A stretch of 64,000 nucleotides of DNA from Diphasiastrum complanatum (Eukaryota > Streptophyta > Lycopodiopsida > Lycopodiales > Lycopodiaceae), in the NCBI GenBank assembly GCA_029204225.1, contig CM055098.1, forward strand, positions 4,618,607 through 4,682,606, read 5' to 3'. This document shows, piece by piece, positions 52,282 through 62,650 of the stretch (within the stretch, counting starts at the first letter, position 1; each line of letters opens with the position of its first letter). Under the pieces are notes generated by a model that was not told where the DNA came from, did no database searches, and saw only the letters and a program-made list of their open reading frames with translations. The position numbers and the translations under genes were made by a program.

Positions 52282-53815
52282 GAAGTGGGAAGATTCAAGA
52301 ATTTCAACAAGTGCTTAGAGTATGCTGCATGATTGTTTAGAAATTCAGGGTTTGAGCAGTTGACTGCCAGTTACTTATGAGCAATAAAAAAGTGGGGATG
52401 GCCACAAAGATGGTCAACACTTCCGTTTTCAATACTCTAAAAGAGTGTAGGTACAATGTGTGAAGTACAGATAGCAGAATCTCTGATAACATTGGGTAGT
52501 TTTCTTAAACCTGGTGTGGTGGAAAGTTGAGGCATACTTCTGGAGTTTGGTTGCAACGGAAGTCTCCAATTCAAAATATTAAAGCATGCATAAGATACTA
52601 TAGGTCATGCTACGACATTTGCTACCAGTTTTAGAAAGTGCTTAGCCTGCTAAATTGCATTTTGATGCTTAGGATGGGTATTGCCATAAAAGTCTCAAAC
52701 AAGTATCTGAGATCAACATGATTAGTTAATCACACCATTTTTGGGCTTGTGGTTAATCATCGTCTCTCTTGATTCTTAAAATTTCATGCAGCTTCTTTCT
52801 AACTTGACCATCTTTGTATTGAGCTCATACCAATTTCCATGACTTTGCCCTTCAGGGTTTATTGTTAAGAGCTTATAGTTTCAATAGAAGAGATGATTTT
52901 ACTACCAGCTTGAGTTCCAGCATAAGATCTAAGAAAGCTCTGCTCTTCCCTGCCTGTATCCCTATGATGATGTGCCAGGCGGAAGAGCAAGTCTTAGAAT
53001 GATTTAAAAAAAAAATGGATCCATAACATAGTGAGAATAATAATATATCTATAAGTCTTAAGACAAGAAAGTGATGTTTATTAAAATTTGGTAGGTTATT
53101 CCCTTTTTGCTGCCATATATGGTAGTTGCTCGTTTTCTTGTTCAATGATTTCAGATATCTATATGTGCTATGAGAGCTATTTGTTATCTCTATTACGCAT
53201 ATGTTGTAGCAATGATAGATGTGCTAGAATTGCTTGTTTAAGTCTGTGTACGGTTTTTCTTTCAGTTAAAAGTTCTTGTATGTGTTACTTGCATGGAATT
53301 TTGGCAGGAGTGGACATCAGTATGAACACGCATTTGAAGACCGTGAAGTTGACATTGAAAGGGAAGAATCCAGTAACTCTGGATCACATGAGTATACGAG
53401 GAAATAACATTCGCTATTACATTCTTCCGGATAGTTTAAATCTTGATACCCTTCTAGTAGATGACACACCAAGAGTGAGGCAGAAAAAACCCTCTGCTGG
53501 TAAGCAGGCATTCCTCCTTGATGTTAGTTTCCTCGAAGGTTATAATAGAGCAGTTATGTTACTTCAGAGGTTCAAGTGTGTGCCTAGTTTTGACATTACA
53601 ATAGTCAATTGAAAAGCTGGCTGTCTAGGTGGGTGTCTGTGACATTTCACATGAGCAGCCAAGCTTTGGCTTGGTTCTTCAAATATAAGAAAATGCAATT
53701 CTCAAATCTCATAACTCATATTTGTGCATATGGCCGTTTTGCAGGGAAACCTCTTGGCAGAGGCCGTGGCAGGGGCCGTGGCCGTGGTCGTGGTCGTGGC
53801 ATTAGTTTCAAATGA
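43436..53815 (+). CDS. SmD1: Spliceosomal Sm protein D1
   Basis: Core protein of the Sm ring on U1, U2, U4 and U5 snRNAs, assembled in the cytoplasm and acting in nuclear pre-mRNA splicing. Coding exons: 43436-43449, 52112-52188, 53308-53499, 53745-53815; 354 nt, 117 residues plus TGA. All three introns are GT-AG and the joins keep frame (phases 2, 1, 1). Exon 1 encodes only MKLV and two bases of Arg5. Sm1 motif residues about 11-46 ([18 protein letters not shown]), Sm2 about 60-72 ([13 protein letters not shown]), then a C-terminal tail with seven RG pairs (100-113), the known target of symmetric arginine dimethylation. Length and sequence match the family closely throughout, with no stop or frameshift, so I judge it functional. 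Intron 1 is 8,662 bp, intron 2 1,119 bp, intron 3 245 bp. Retaining intron 3 would give an early stop. Confidence 0.96.
43959..44168. repeat. Three-copy tandem repeat of about 70 bp in SmD1 intron 1
   Basis: Units start at 43959, 44033 and 44101, each with GAAAGCATAACCAGCA, CCTTTGGCTATT and CAGTTTGATGAT. Lengths are 74, 68 and about 68 bp; the middle copy lacks an ATAGAAGT word. Confidence 0.92.
44571..44823. pseudogene. Back-to-back copia scraps
   Basis: 44571-44627 (CATCCAACAAGCCAGTAACC...) matches, in plus-strand orientation, the reverse-complemented gag of the copia element near 7795-7855, so it is gag read on the minus strand. From about 44650 the plus strand reads [13 protein letters not shown] and [19 protein letters not shown], the linker before copia reverse transcriptase. 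Two pieces of copia in opposite orientation are thus fused within 80 bp. Confidence 0.7.
46411..47038 (+). mobile_element. hAT-type remnant with DUF659-like segment, copy 2
   Basis: At 46635-46830 the plus frame reads [19 protein letters not shown] then [16 protein letters not shown]. This is the layout of the hAT transposase DUF659 region (W-S-D patch, LxNFLV stretch, GTMFLKSID stretch). Flanks contain CG-bearing near-palindromes (GATTCGAATTGG, GATTCCGAATCAG, TTCGAAAACGG). Possible ends are CAAGGGTGTGC (46411) and the inverted GGCAACCTTG (47029-47038); the flanking 8-mers agree only in part. The ends are tentative, while the transposase segment is well supported by the related copy at 13.9 kb. 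Confidence 0.6.
47304..47760 (-). pseudogene. Two-exon acidic protein fragment opposite SmD1 intron 1
   Basis: On the minus strand, after an acceptor-like CTATAG, an exon reads [20 protein letters not shown] and continues to CTTCAG|GTTAAT, a donor at about 47652. The next acceptor TTGTGTGCAG (about 47523) opens [16 protein letters not shown], a stop, then a run of Glu, Asp and Ser ([18 protein letters not shown] and beyond) ending MTRRRLC. The splice sites and frame fit two exons of an acidic C-terminal tail with one disabling stop. Such tails occur in some plant hAT transposases and in nuclear proteins; I cannot decide. Confidence 0.35.
48973..49230. repeat. Direct repeat pair in SmD1 intron 1
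   Basis: Two copies of about 70 bp (48973-49041, 49162-49230) share TTGATTGT-CCTxGCTGATCTCACA, TGTAAATTCCCCC and GCTGG, offset about 189 bp. Confidence 0.8.
50039..50426. mobile_element. hAT-like miniature element (388 bp) with GTTAGGAG duplication
   Basis: Perfect 8-bp direct repeats GTTAGGAG flank the element (50031-50038 and 50427-50434). Its ends are perfect 11-bp inverted repeats CATAGTTGCAC / GTGCAACTATG. An 8-bp duplication is the mark of the hAT superfamily. Near the left end are four 15-bp units starting GAAACxCGTTTCTCC (50051-50110). Near the right end are AAACGCGTTT and AAAACGCGTTTT (50394-50405). These palindromic subterminal repeats are plausible transposase-binding sites. There is no coding capacity. 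It lies inside SmD1 intron 1, about 1.7 kb before exon 2. Confidence 0.9.
50571..51114. mobile_element. hAT-like miniature element (544 bp) with GTTGGGGT duplication
   Basis: Perfect 8-bp direct repeats GTTGGGGT flank it (50563-50570 and 51115-51122). The ends are CAGAGTTGCAG and, inverted, CAAAGATGCAG (9 of 11 alike), related in form to the neighbour's CATAGTTGCAC. Subterminal perfect palindromes are CCGGATCGCGCGATCCGG (50609-50626) and CGCGTTCCGGAACGCG (51086-51101), the latter 13 bp from the end. It has no coding capacity. The hAT class is inferred from duplication length and end form. Confidence 0.88.
52211..52278. repeat. C-run plus (CT)n microsatellite in SmD1 intron 2
   Basis: Fourteen C (52211-52224) then TCG and about 51 bp of CT, beginning 22 bp after the exon 2 donor. 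Long pyrimidine runs this near a donor are unusual. Confidence 0.95.
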
Positions 53816-55223
53816 ATTGTGGGATAGGTCATGCTATCCAGGTGTATTGTTAAATTCTGAGAGCCATTGGCCTGGGACAACTTATCAAAGAAGTGACATA
53901 GGTTATGTATTGGCCATTTCTCTTTGTTTAACAGGGCCAGGGAACCATCTTAGATATTCGTTTCTTCAAAAAAAGGGCTGTAGTTCATTTGTTTGAGATA
54001 CATTTTTGTAGGTGCGGGTTCTGTATATCCAGGATGAAAGTTTTATACGTTTATCACTACCCTTGATGTGGAGCTGTATTCCGGCTATCAATGGATGCTG
54101 ATTCATGCAAGATTTATGTGCGCTGTGTTCTAACATGCATTTGAAGATGCCATCTGCCCTTGCTTCTCTTTTTTTGTCGCAGGTCTTTAACGTCACAAAA
54201 TTTCAAAATTATCTGTGTGACGGCTTGTTTCTGTGACTTTATGTAAACCATTTGCAAGCAGCCATTGATTGTGAGTATTTTTGTCAGAATTGTGTGAGTT
54301 GCTTTGCAATTTTAAGGGCAGTTGAACATTGCTGAGTCTTTATCAGAGAAAGTAGAAAGAAACTCGGAAAGACCATCTAGTAAAGATGGCATGTAGTTGG
54401 CCAATGGCCTTGATGGCTTGGGAAGGTCATTTGAGTAAAGGTTGCGATATTGGTGACATTGTTTTCCTGATTGGAACTTGAATCACTCAAAAAAATCAGA
54501 AAGATGGCCATGTCCTTGATGCAACTTCTCTTGAAAACTTGTCCTCTAATGAGTTGCTTGTTTGCGAAGACCTCTCCTCCCTTTGAAGTCATCCACTAAG
54601 GTGGACATTGATCCTCTATACAAAGAAACTCATATGAGTATTTCTACCGTGCATAAAATCAGTTTTGACATTTTCGTGAAGGAATGGAGGAGCCTCACAG
54701 AATGGGATCTGTGGGCCTGCACAAAAGAGGAATCACAAGCAAAATCCCTCTAGAAAACCAAGTATTGTCTGCAAAGTTGGGTACTGATTGCTAAGATCTT
54801 GTCAACAAAGGGGGGTTTTGAGGCAACTAGATATGAATTTGGCGGCTTAGAGGCTACTTTAGCTAGAACGAATTGAAAAGCGAATAGGATAAAATGACAA
54901 TTTTTCTATTGCCAACATTATCGTAATCGTTCACGAAGTCTTTCTGGTGGTGTTAGATATATCAGGGGACTGGCAGAGAAAGCAACCATAAATATTGTGT
55001 AAAGGACATAACAGACTCTTTTTTAGTAAGTTAGAACCAAATTCATTGAACACCATCTCTCTCCCAATCTGAGACACTATGAAATCACTGAAATGCTCTA
55101 GAAGTCATTTGATTTTGAGTAACATAGATCTTATGTAAGGATATGCCCTGACAATCTGGAAGCCTCAAGCCAACTGAATGCTAAAAAGTCAGGCACTAAT
55201 GACAAGCATTTAAGCATTGTTAA
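53816..55223. other. Downstream flank of SmD1
   Basis: It holds the 3' untranslated region, whose end I cannot place: no AATAAA is evident in the first few hundred bases. The rest is AT-rich without recognised genes. Confidence 0.5.
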
Positions 55224-56054
55224 TGTGAAAAATGCAAAAATAAGCTTGGTAGAGGCCAAAAATCTTGTATATAGGATGATTACACATGTGTGGAGTTTGT
55301 TCCCACGTGTGAAAATAGTGTACTTGTCATGTACCATAATCATATTGGTTGTACATATGATTTAATTCAAGTTCTAGAGGCTAAAAAGGCCAAAAACTAG
55401 TTTTCTAGACATGACACATGACATCAATCTATTGATTGCATGAGTCACATCCTTTGGTTAGGTGTCACGTCCCATGTGTAGAGGACAGCTCACATGTGTG
55501 GAATAAGCTGAAGTAGACGAATTTTGACTTCTAGAAGATTTTCAAGTAGATTTCCATATAAAAGGAAAATGGACCAAAAGTGCTCAAAATAGAAGGTTTT
55601 GTCTAAGTGTCAGTTTTGCATGATGAATCATCATATGACAAAGCACTTTCACACATGTGGGACCAAAGGGATGATCAGTACCACGAGCTCCCACTTATTG
55701 TATATATAGAGTCACATTTGGCCATAATCATTGTGAGACACCAATCTTGGTTTTGGAAGCAATTTTGAGTGATTCTCTTCATTTGTCTACATTTGTTTTG
55801 ATTGTTTTGAGGTGCTATCAATGTGTACTTGATTTTCAGGTTGGAGCCCGTACTCAGACAGGGTTTCACACGTGGGAAATTAGAAAGTACACCTACCTTC
55901 AATTAATGATTGTTCTTGTTAGGATTTTGTGTCTAGAATTGATCTAGATTGATCTTAATCTCAAGTAGATTGATAGGTCAAGTAATCTGACAACCAATCC
56001 CTCTTGAGAATCAGATTAAGATCCACTCTTGGTCTTTTTTGTACTTTTTTCACA
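55224..56054. repeat. Intact solo LTR (831 bp) with GTTAA target duplication
   Basis: It starts TGTGAAAAATGC, ends CTTTTTTCACA, and is flanked by perfect GTTAA repeats (55219-55223, 56055-56059). The termini TGTGAAAA and TTTTCACA are inverted. No primer site or polypurine tract adjoins, so the element was removed by LTR-LTR recombination. The split LTR at 3444-3669 plus 9263-9783 is the same family. ACACATGTGTGG-type words occur at 55281 and 55490. Confidence 0.95.
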
Positions 56055-56059
56055 GTTAA

Positions 56060-57425
56060 ATCAGTAATTTATTGGTCTTGCCTTTGCAACATATTTCAAT
56101 CAAACTAGGTTGTGAGAATAGGTAGATTCCTATTATTTTCTCACCACTGTGAGTTAACATCTTATCTATTGGTTTTTTCCTCACTATTTATATTAAATTT
56201 TGGCTTGTAAATACTGCATAGAATGAGTAGTTCGATGCAGTATCAACAAGTTATGCCAACATGTGGCCTAGTGCTTTATGTCTTCTTTCCTTGAGGTTTT
56301 TTTCTGACTGTGCACATTGGAAGGGACATCAAGATTAGTAATGCCAGCAAATAATCGCTTCCTAAGATAGCTCTTGATTTAGCATTATTCTATCTAGTGT
56401 AAATTTTTCTCTTGCATTGATAACAAAAGCACGTGTGTTTGTACATAATATAGTACAAGTAGAGCCATATTCATTAGCTTGGTAATATTGCTAGTCAAAA
56501 ATCTATAAAAGTTGATACAATTTAAAGACAATTTCTCTAGAAATGCTCTTTCCATGTAAACATAAGCTCAAGTAAACAGATGCAATTCTCAATTGTTGAG
56601 GTCAGACTGTCAAGCAAAACGCTTGCAATTGAGAGCACATTCCTAAGCTTCTTTGAAACTTTGTCATGCTTGCCAAATCATTCATGCTTAATTCACTTTC
56701 TTTTTGTGTCTGTTACAATACTAACATACTTAAGCTCTCTCATTTGTCTTTCAAGGATCTATTTCTATCCTTCTAAGTTGCAACTGTTGAATTAAATTCA
56801 TAAATTTTTTTTGTAGAACTTAAAAACAAGGTGATTTGAATTTGACTGAAAGTTTGTTATTGATTTCAATATGGAAGTGCATCATTCATGACGACCGACT
56901 CACCAAACATACGAATCTTGAGTCAGGGCCTGTACCAACCTTGGGTAAATTGGCATTCACATGTGTGAAGCACCAAAGGAGGATCATGCGTCATTTTGGG
57001 CAAATGTTTGCAATAAAAAGACACTACCTTAATTTCTTGAGAGCTATGGGACAAGAAAACAAATCTACGTTTTTTTTTCTAGCAATGTATAGATTGTACA
57101 CAAGTATTTGGAGCTATTGTATAATAGTCTAACAATTAATTAGTTGATCTCAGTTTCACGAAGCTGCACTAAATATGACCAGTGTTTTTATTGGTTTAAC
57201 TTGGCTACTTTTTTTTCATGCTCCTTTGAGATTCTATTGTTGGCGAGCTTTGGCTTGCATGAGTTGTTGTTAAACCTTATTATATGGGGTTGGGCCATTA
57301 GGTAAATTTCTTTTCCAAAAGGGTCGATGTATGCATAGACTGTTCAACTTACGCGAGTAAGACTGCTGTTGCCGTTGAGAGAGAATATAGTACTCATGAA
57401 ATGAATTTAGGTGAATAGGAGTGAA
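56060..57425. other. Unassigned gene-free stretch
   Basis: AT-rich. The longest open frame (56836-57132) has no recognised domain. Confidence 0.5.
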
Positions 57426-57429
57426 GATT

Positions 57430-57692
57430 AACTCCAACACTCTTCCTTAGCTTAACTCCTAGGATCCTGAATGAAGTTTAATAAGTTGCATAAATCAACA
57501 TGCTTTTTCCACGATAGGGGCTTTGTCAAAATATCAGCCAACGTACTATCAGTATGACAGTAATTTAATTCGACAATTATGTTCAGAACTTTCTCTATAA
57601 GAAAATGAGAACTTCAATGTGTTTAGTTCTAGAGTGAATCTGTGGGTTCAGAGATAGAGCTATGCAGCTCTGATTGTCGGAATGGAGTGTAG
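57430..57692 (-). pseudogene. Copia RNase H scrap, minus strand
   Basis: The minus strand reads HSDNQSCIALSLNPQIHSRT then KHIEV from about 57685, and in another frame LADILTKPLSWKKH near 57520. This is the end of copia RNase H. It abuts plus-strand gypsy sequence at about 57695, so one element was inserted into or joined to the other. Confidence 0.8.
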
Positions 57693-57695
57693 TTG

Positions 57696-60600
57696 GTTAA
57701 TTTTCTTCACTGTAGAGGTGGCTGTAAGAAGAATAAGACGAAACAACGCTACAGTCAGGTGATTCGATGGAGTGATCTACCCGAAGAAGCAATAGCTACG
57801 GTGGATGTAGATATTCATAATCACGAAGCGAATATCAAGTCAGTTCCTAAGAAGGATAACAAGGATGGACCCAATTATGTTGATAGAAAAGGAAAAAAGA
57901 AAGTGTTGGACTCTTTGAAATCTATACGGATGGAACCAGATGCAACGTCATCATCTCGGATGACTGGAAGCCCAAAGATTATGAGTCGTGCTAAGATCAA
58001 CATGTTGAAGGAGAAATCTCGACGAACGCCAATTCACGAGATGCTAGAAACCTTCAAAAACTATAACTTAGACGACATAGTAATTATGATGCCACAAGCA
58101 CAAAGAGAACCTGATCAGAATTAAGAACCAACAGAACAAGCCTTCGAAGGACCTGCACGGATATAGCCAATGAATCTAGTAGAGCCAGACAAAGAGGAGA
58201 AGATTGTTCATGTGGGAGAACAATTGAAACCCACTCAGTTCACGAGACTACGTACCTTGTTGCTGTAATACAAAGATTGTTTTGCATGGACCTACAAAGA
58301 TTTGAAGGGTATACCACCAACCGTAGTCCAACACACCATACCCTTGGTGGATGGAGTAGTTCGCAAGGTGAGCCGATATTATCGCTGCAATCCTAATTAC
58401 ACGGAGCTGATCAAACAAGAGTTGCAAAAACTGCTTGATGCCAATTTCATATATGAAATTGATCGAGCACACAGAATGGGTATCGTCGATAGTCATCGTA
58501 CCCAAGAAGAATGGCAAAATGCGAATTTATGTGAATTGAAGGCATTAAATGCGGTTACCAAAAATTATCTTTTCCCCTTGCCTTTCACGGAAAGTGTTTT
58601 GGATCGAGTAGCAGGAGCAGAAGCTTATAGTTTTCTGGACGGCTTCAACGGCTACAATCAAGTAAAGATAGCGCCGGAAGATCAACATAAGACAACATTC
58701 ACCATTGAATGGGGAACATAAGCCTATAAGGTAATGCCATTGAACTTTGCAATGTCCCAAGCACCTTCCAGGGAGTCATGCAAGCGACATTCAAGGACTA
58801 CCGACAAAAGTTTTTGGAGATTTTCTTAGATGATCTGTGCGTGCACTCAGAACATCTATCCAATTTGGAGAAGGGGTGTTGAAGCAATGCTGCGAGTACC
58901 AGATATCCTTGAACCCAAAAAAGTGTCAATTTTGGGAACCCATTGCTTAATGTTGGGTCATATTATATCAAGACACGGAAGCGCCACAAATCTATCAAAG
59001 ATAAAGATCATTGTTGACCTGCCACCACCAGGAATGATTCGCGGAGTCTACGGTTTCATGGGTCTTGCTAACTACTATCAGATCTTTATTCTAGATTTTG
59101 CGGAGTTAGCAAGGCCAATTTACAAACTCACTAAGGAGGCACATTGGCGGAGGAAGCCTTACAAACTTTCCAAAAGCTTAAAGATGCATTGGTCTCAACG
59201 CCTATCTTACGATTGCCCAATTGGACCATCGAGTTTCATGTGCATACTAATGCATCAAAGTATGCAGTGGGAACCATCTTGACCCAGCTAGGAGAATACA
59301 AAATGGACTTCCCAATCCGATTTGCCAGCCGAAAGCTCAGTGATTCAGAAATGAACTATTCAACCACAGAGCAAAAAGCATTGGCTATGATTTATGCGAT
59401 CAAGAAGTTTACGCATTATTTGATGGCCACACATTTTGTGTTTTATACGGACCATCAACCCTTGCTCTATCTAATTAATAAAACTTGCAACACAAGGCGA
59501 ATCACTTGATGGTTGCTACTATTGTTTTTCGGATAGTGGTGCACAAGGGCAAGCAACATTATATGGTAGATCATGTATCACGAATCAAAGGGAAGAAAAC
59601 TACAAGCCAACCTGATGATGAGTTACTAGATGTTGTCTTGTTTTACATTGATACAGTACCTGAATGGGCCGTAGACGTAGTTGAGTATCTAATGCGGGGC
59701 CAACCAAATAAATTCCTACCAAAGGCAGAACAATGGAAATTGATACTTAAGGCTAGACCTTATCAGCTGATTGCCGGCCAATTATATCGACGAGGAACAG
59801 ATGACATGATCTGAAGATGTATTCTTCCACATGAGTCCACCCAAATATTATCGCTCTCACATGAAGGCATGGGTGGTGGTCATTTTGCATCTGACATTAT
59901 AGTTCGCAAGATCTTGCAATTAGGATGTTGGTGGCCGACAATCCATAAGGACACAGAAGAATATCTACGAAAATACGATGTGTGCCAGCGAGCTAGGAGG
60001 CCAACAAGACTGAACTATGATTTGTTGCATCCGGTTCTAGTTCAAGCACCATTTGAGAAGTGGGGATTGGACTACATCGGTCACATCCATCCAGCTGCCA
60101 GAAGCTCACAAGCCCGATATATCATTGTGGCTATGGATTATCTCACCAAATGGGTAGAAGCCAAGGCAGTGCGAACAGCTGATGCACGAGCCACTACCAA
60201 ATTTCTATACGAAAATATCATTGTACGCTTCAGATGCCCAATGGAGATAGTTAGTGATCGTGGAAGCCATTTCATCAATGAGTCCATCAAGGTTCTATTG
60301 GAGGAATTCTTCGTAATCCATCGATTTAACATGCCATATTATCCTCGTGGTAATGGGCAGACAGAGTCATCCAACAAGATCTTGTGTAGCGTTATCACGA
60401 AAACAATCGAAGCTAGCAGGTTTGATTGGGAACACAAACTACATGCTGCTCTGTGGACATTCAGGACAACATACAAAGGAAGCACTCATCAAACGCCATT
60501 TCAACAGGTTTATGGTCAGGATGCCATAATGCCAGTGGAGTTTTTGGTACCATCATTAAGAGTTGCCACTGTACAACGCCTTGATGAGTCCAAATCTCTA

Positions 60601-60950
60601 CAATTGTGCCATGAAGCCTTACACAAACTTTGCGAGATACACCTATTGGCTGTGCATGCATTGGCAGCTGAGAAAGCACATCGTATTGCATGGCATGATC
60701 GTCGGTTGCACAAGAAGGATCTTTGTTCTGGAGATTTGGTACTCATGTATAAGACCAAGGCGATCAAGAAAAAATTGAAGTTCACATGCGAAGGCCTGTA
60801 TCATGTCAGAGAGATCCTTAGCCATGGAGTCGTGAACCTCGAACAACTAGATGGGATGCCATTTGATACACCCATCAATGGTAGCTGACTGCACAAGTAC
60901 TGGCCACCTCAGTAACACAAATCCAGCTTGATGATAACAAATAGCTCATA
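57696..60950 (+). pseudogene. Ty3/gypsy pol remnant (RT, RNase H, integrase)
   Basis: A linker frame (57696-58124, no known motif) is followed by reverse transcriptase from about 58300 (IPPTVVQHTIPLVDG, YSFLDGFNGYNQVKIAPED). The catalytic FLDD is kept near 58826 in a shifted frame. RNase H lies at 59200-59500 (FASRKLSDSEMNYSTTEQKAL, TDHQPLLYL). The integrase frame 59869-60888 (339 codons) has the His pair before it and DVC of the zinc finger, but the first Cys of the usual KCDVC is Tyr (RKYDVCQRAR). Core residues are Asp in LDYIGHI, Asp in VSDRGSHF and Glu in GNGQTESSNK. Order RT before integrase defines gypsy. Stops at 58266, 58719 and 59812 and several frameshifts disable it. Gag and protease are missing. 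Confidence 0.9.
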
Positions 60951-60989
60951 CATAGATCAGATCATGCATTATAAAAGTCATCACAGCCA

Positions 60990-61100
60990 GATCTAACGAG
61001 ATCTTGTCAGATCAAGCGATCCAGCAAGATTCGACAAGATCCAGCAAGATCCAACAAGATCTGACAAGATCTAGCAAGATCTGACAAGATCCAAGTAGGA
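60990..61100. repeat. 10-bp minisatellite after gypsy integrase
   Basis: Eight consecutive 10-bp units of the form GATCYRRCAA run from 61018 to 61097 (GATCCAGCAA, GATTCGACAA, GATCTGACAA and so on), with looser units upstream from 60990. It lies in the spacer between integrase and the expected 3' LTR. Confidence 0.93.
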
Positions 61101-62053
61101 TCTAGATTTAGATAGGATAAAAAAGATAGCAAATTATCATCTGGCAACACTTAGCCTCTAAAAATGAAGATTTGATTTGAAGATCTCAAGAAAAAATACC
61201 AAAGATAGAGGTAAAAATCAATTAAATTGATGGATCAGCTATCAGATCTTCATAAGAACTCTTGCAGGACTCACCATAGTCAAATATGACCCATATGGAC
61301 CTACAAAAATCTCTGTGAGAGTCACTTGTGAAGAAGTAGTAAAAAAAAAACCTTTGCGAGAGTTCAGGCAAGCTGAATCTTAGGAACTCTCGCATGCCAT
61401 CAAGATCACCATACCAACTCTCGTAGACATCATAAACGGAATCACAGTAGTGAAATTGACCTGCCTATATGGTCAGACATTGAAAATCATCAAAATTGGA
61501 CAAGTTGTGTGAGACTTCCATTCCTGCGAGTGTTGAACCCTTGCATGACCTTCAGAACCTTCGCAGGATGGTCAAAACAACTTATGAACTCTCACAGACT
61601 TTTCTGGGGTCTTAGAATTTTGTGAAGAAGGTCCTTGCAAAATTGGTATGGAACTGAGCAGTGGAAAGTGCACTTCTCCTATTACGAGCTCTAATTCTCC
61701 TCTATATAAGCAAGAAATTCGAGTCATTTGGCACTTCATGTAGCAAAGCTCTTGCCAATTTTACAATCAAATTTTTAACTGTTTCCGTTTGCAACCAAAT
61801 TTTACACACACCTCCCTCAGCACTCATAACCACCGGCTCCACTCTCCTTTCCACCTGCTCCACTCATAAGCACCTGCTCCACTCTCGTTTCCACCTATTC
61901 CACCCCCATTCACTCAAAATCCATCATTTTCACTTTTTTTGAGTCTCTTTCTCTTTTACTAAGCTTTTTTCTCCTTTTTCCATCCCCAGTTATTATCCTA
62001 TCATACCCACCCCTTACCTTACCTCTGCAAAGCCCTCAACCGACCCCATCATC
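61101..62053. other. Spacer with pyrimidine-rich end
   Basis: No 3' LTR of the gypsy element can be defined. At 61825-61905 the words CACCxGCTCCACTC and CTCxTTTCCACCT alternate, a short imperfect tandem array. 61905-62040 is C/T-rich and leads to the next open frame. Confidence 0.5.
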
Positions 62054-62545
62054 ATGGCATCCTCCTCAAACTTCGATAACCAACCCTCTAGACCTTTCGA
62101 TGAAACCGACACCACCCAAGTGGTTATATGTGAAGTACCTACCTCCACCCAAATATGGGATCTGCCTACAGAATCTCAGATAACACCTTGGCTCCAACTC
62201 GCCCAACCTCTTCTCGAAGCAATGGGTAGTTACTCAACGCTCTTTACCTGTGCCCTTAACATGCAATTCATCCTCATGGCCTACGCCACGTGGGATGAAG
62301 ATAAACACCATTTCTACGTCTAGTACAATGGTACCACACATCGCGTGCGTATGAACACCAACTCCCTGGCTACCATCAACATTCTTTCTGGTGATAGACC
62401 AAAGCCATCACACTGCCCTGCTCCCAAACTCATCCGCCCCTACCTGGACCCCACAAAATCCATTCAACAGAGGAATGATGGATATATGATTGTCGCCATT
62501 AACGATCCCGTTTTAGATTGCAATACTGTAGAACGCAAGATATGA
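62054..62545 (+). pseudogene. Unassigned open frame, possibly a retroelement ORF
   Basis: ATG at 62054 opens MASSSNFDNQPSRPFDETD, 89 codons to TAG (62321-62323). The same frame continues 73 more codons (YNGTTHRVRMNTNSLATINI) to TGA at 62543-62545. Codon use and sequence look protein-like over both parts, and a single stop divides them. No known gag or host domain is evident. It lies between gypsy pol and a copia tail, so a retroelement accessory ORF or gag start is the likeliest origin. Confidence 0.35.
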
Positions 62546-62650
62546 CAGTAGATGTTTTCACCAAAGCATTAAGTTTGGAATCACACAAAAGATTCTGTGT
62601 AGAACTAAGTTTGAAGGTCAAGGCATTCAAGGATTCAGATTAAGGGGGAG
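62541..62650 (+). pseudogene. Copia RNase H tail
   Basis: In a frame shifted from the preceding one, the plus strand reads DMTVDVFTKALSLESHKRFC then VELSLKVKAFKDSD-GGVLD, the conserved end of copia pol and close to the tail at 37155-37265. TTAAGGGGGAG (62640-62650) is the polypurine tract. Confidence 0.85.

Noticed and set aside
53309..53612. Reading SmD1 exon 3 straight into intron 3 as a longer protein
   Set aside because: A GT-AG intron at 53500-53744 restores the conserved RG tail; reading through replaces it with an unrelated tail and a stop.
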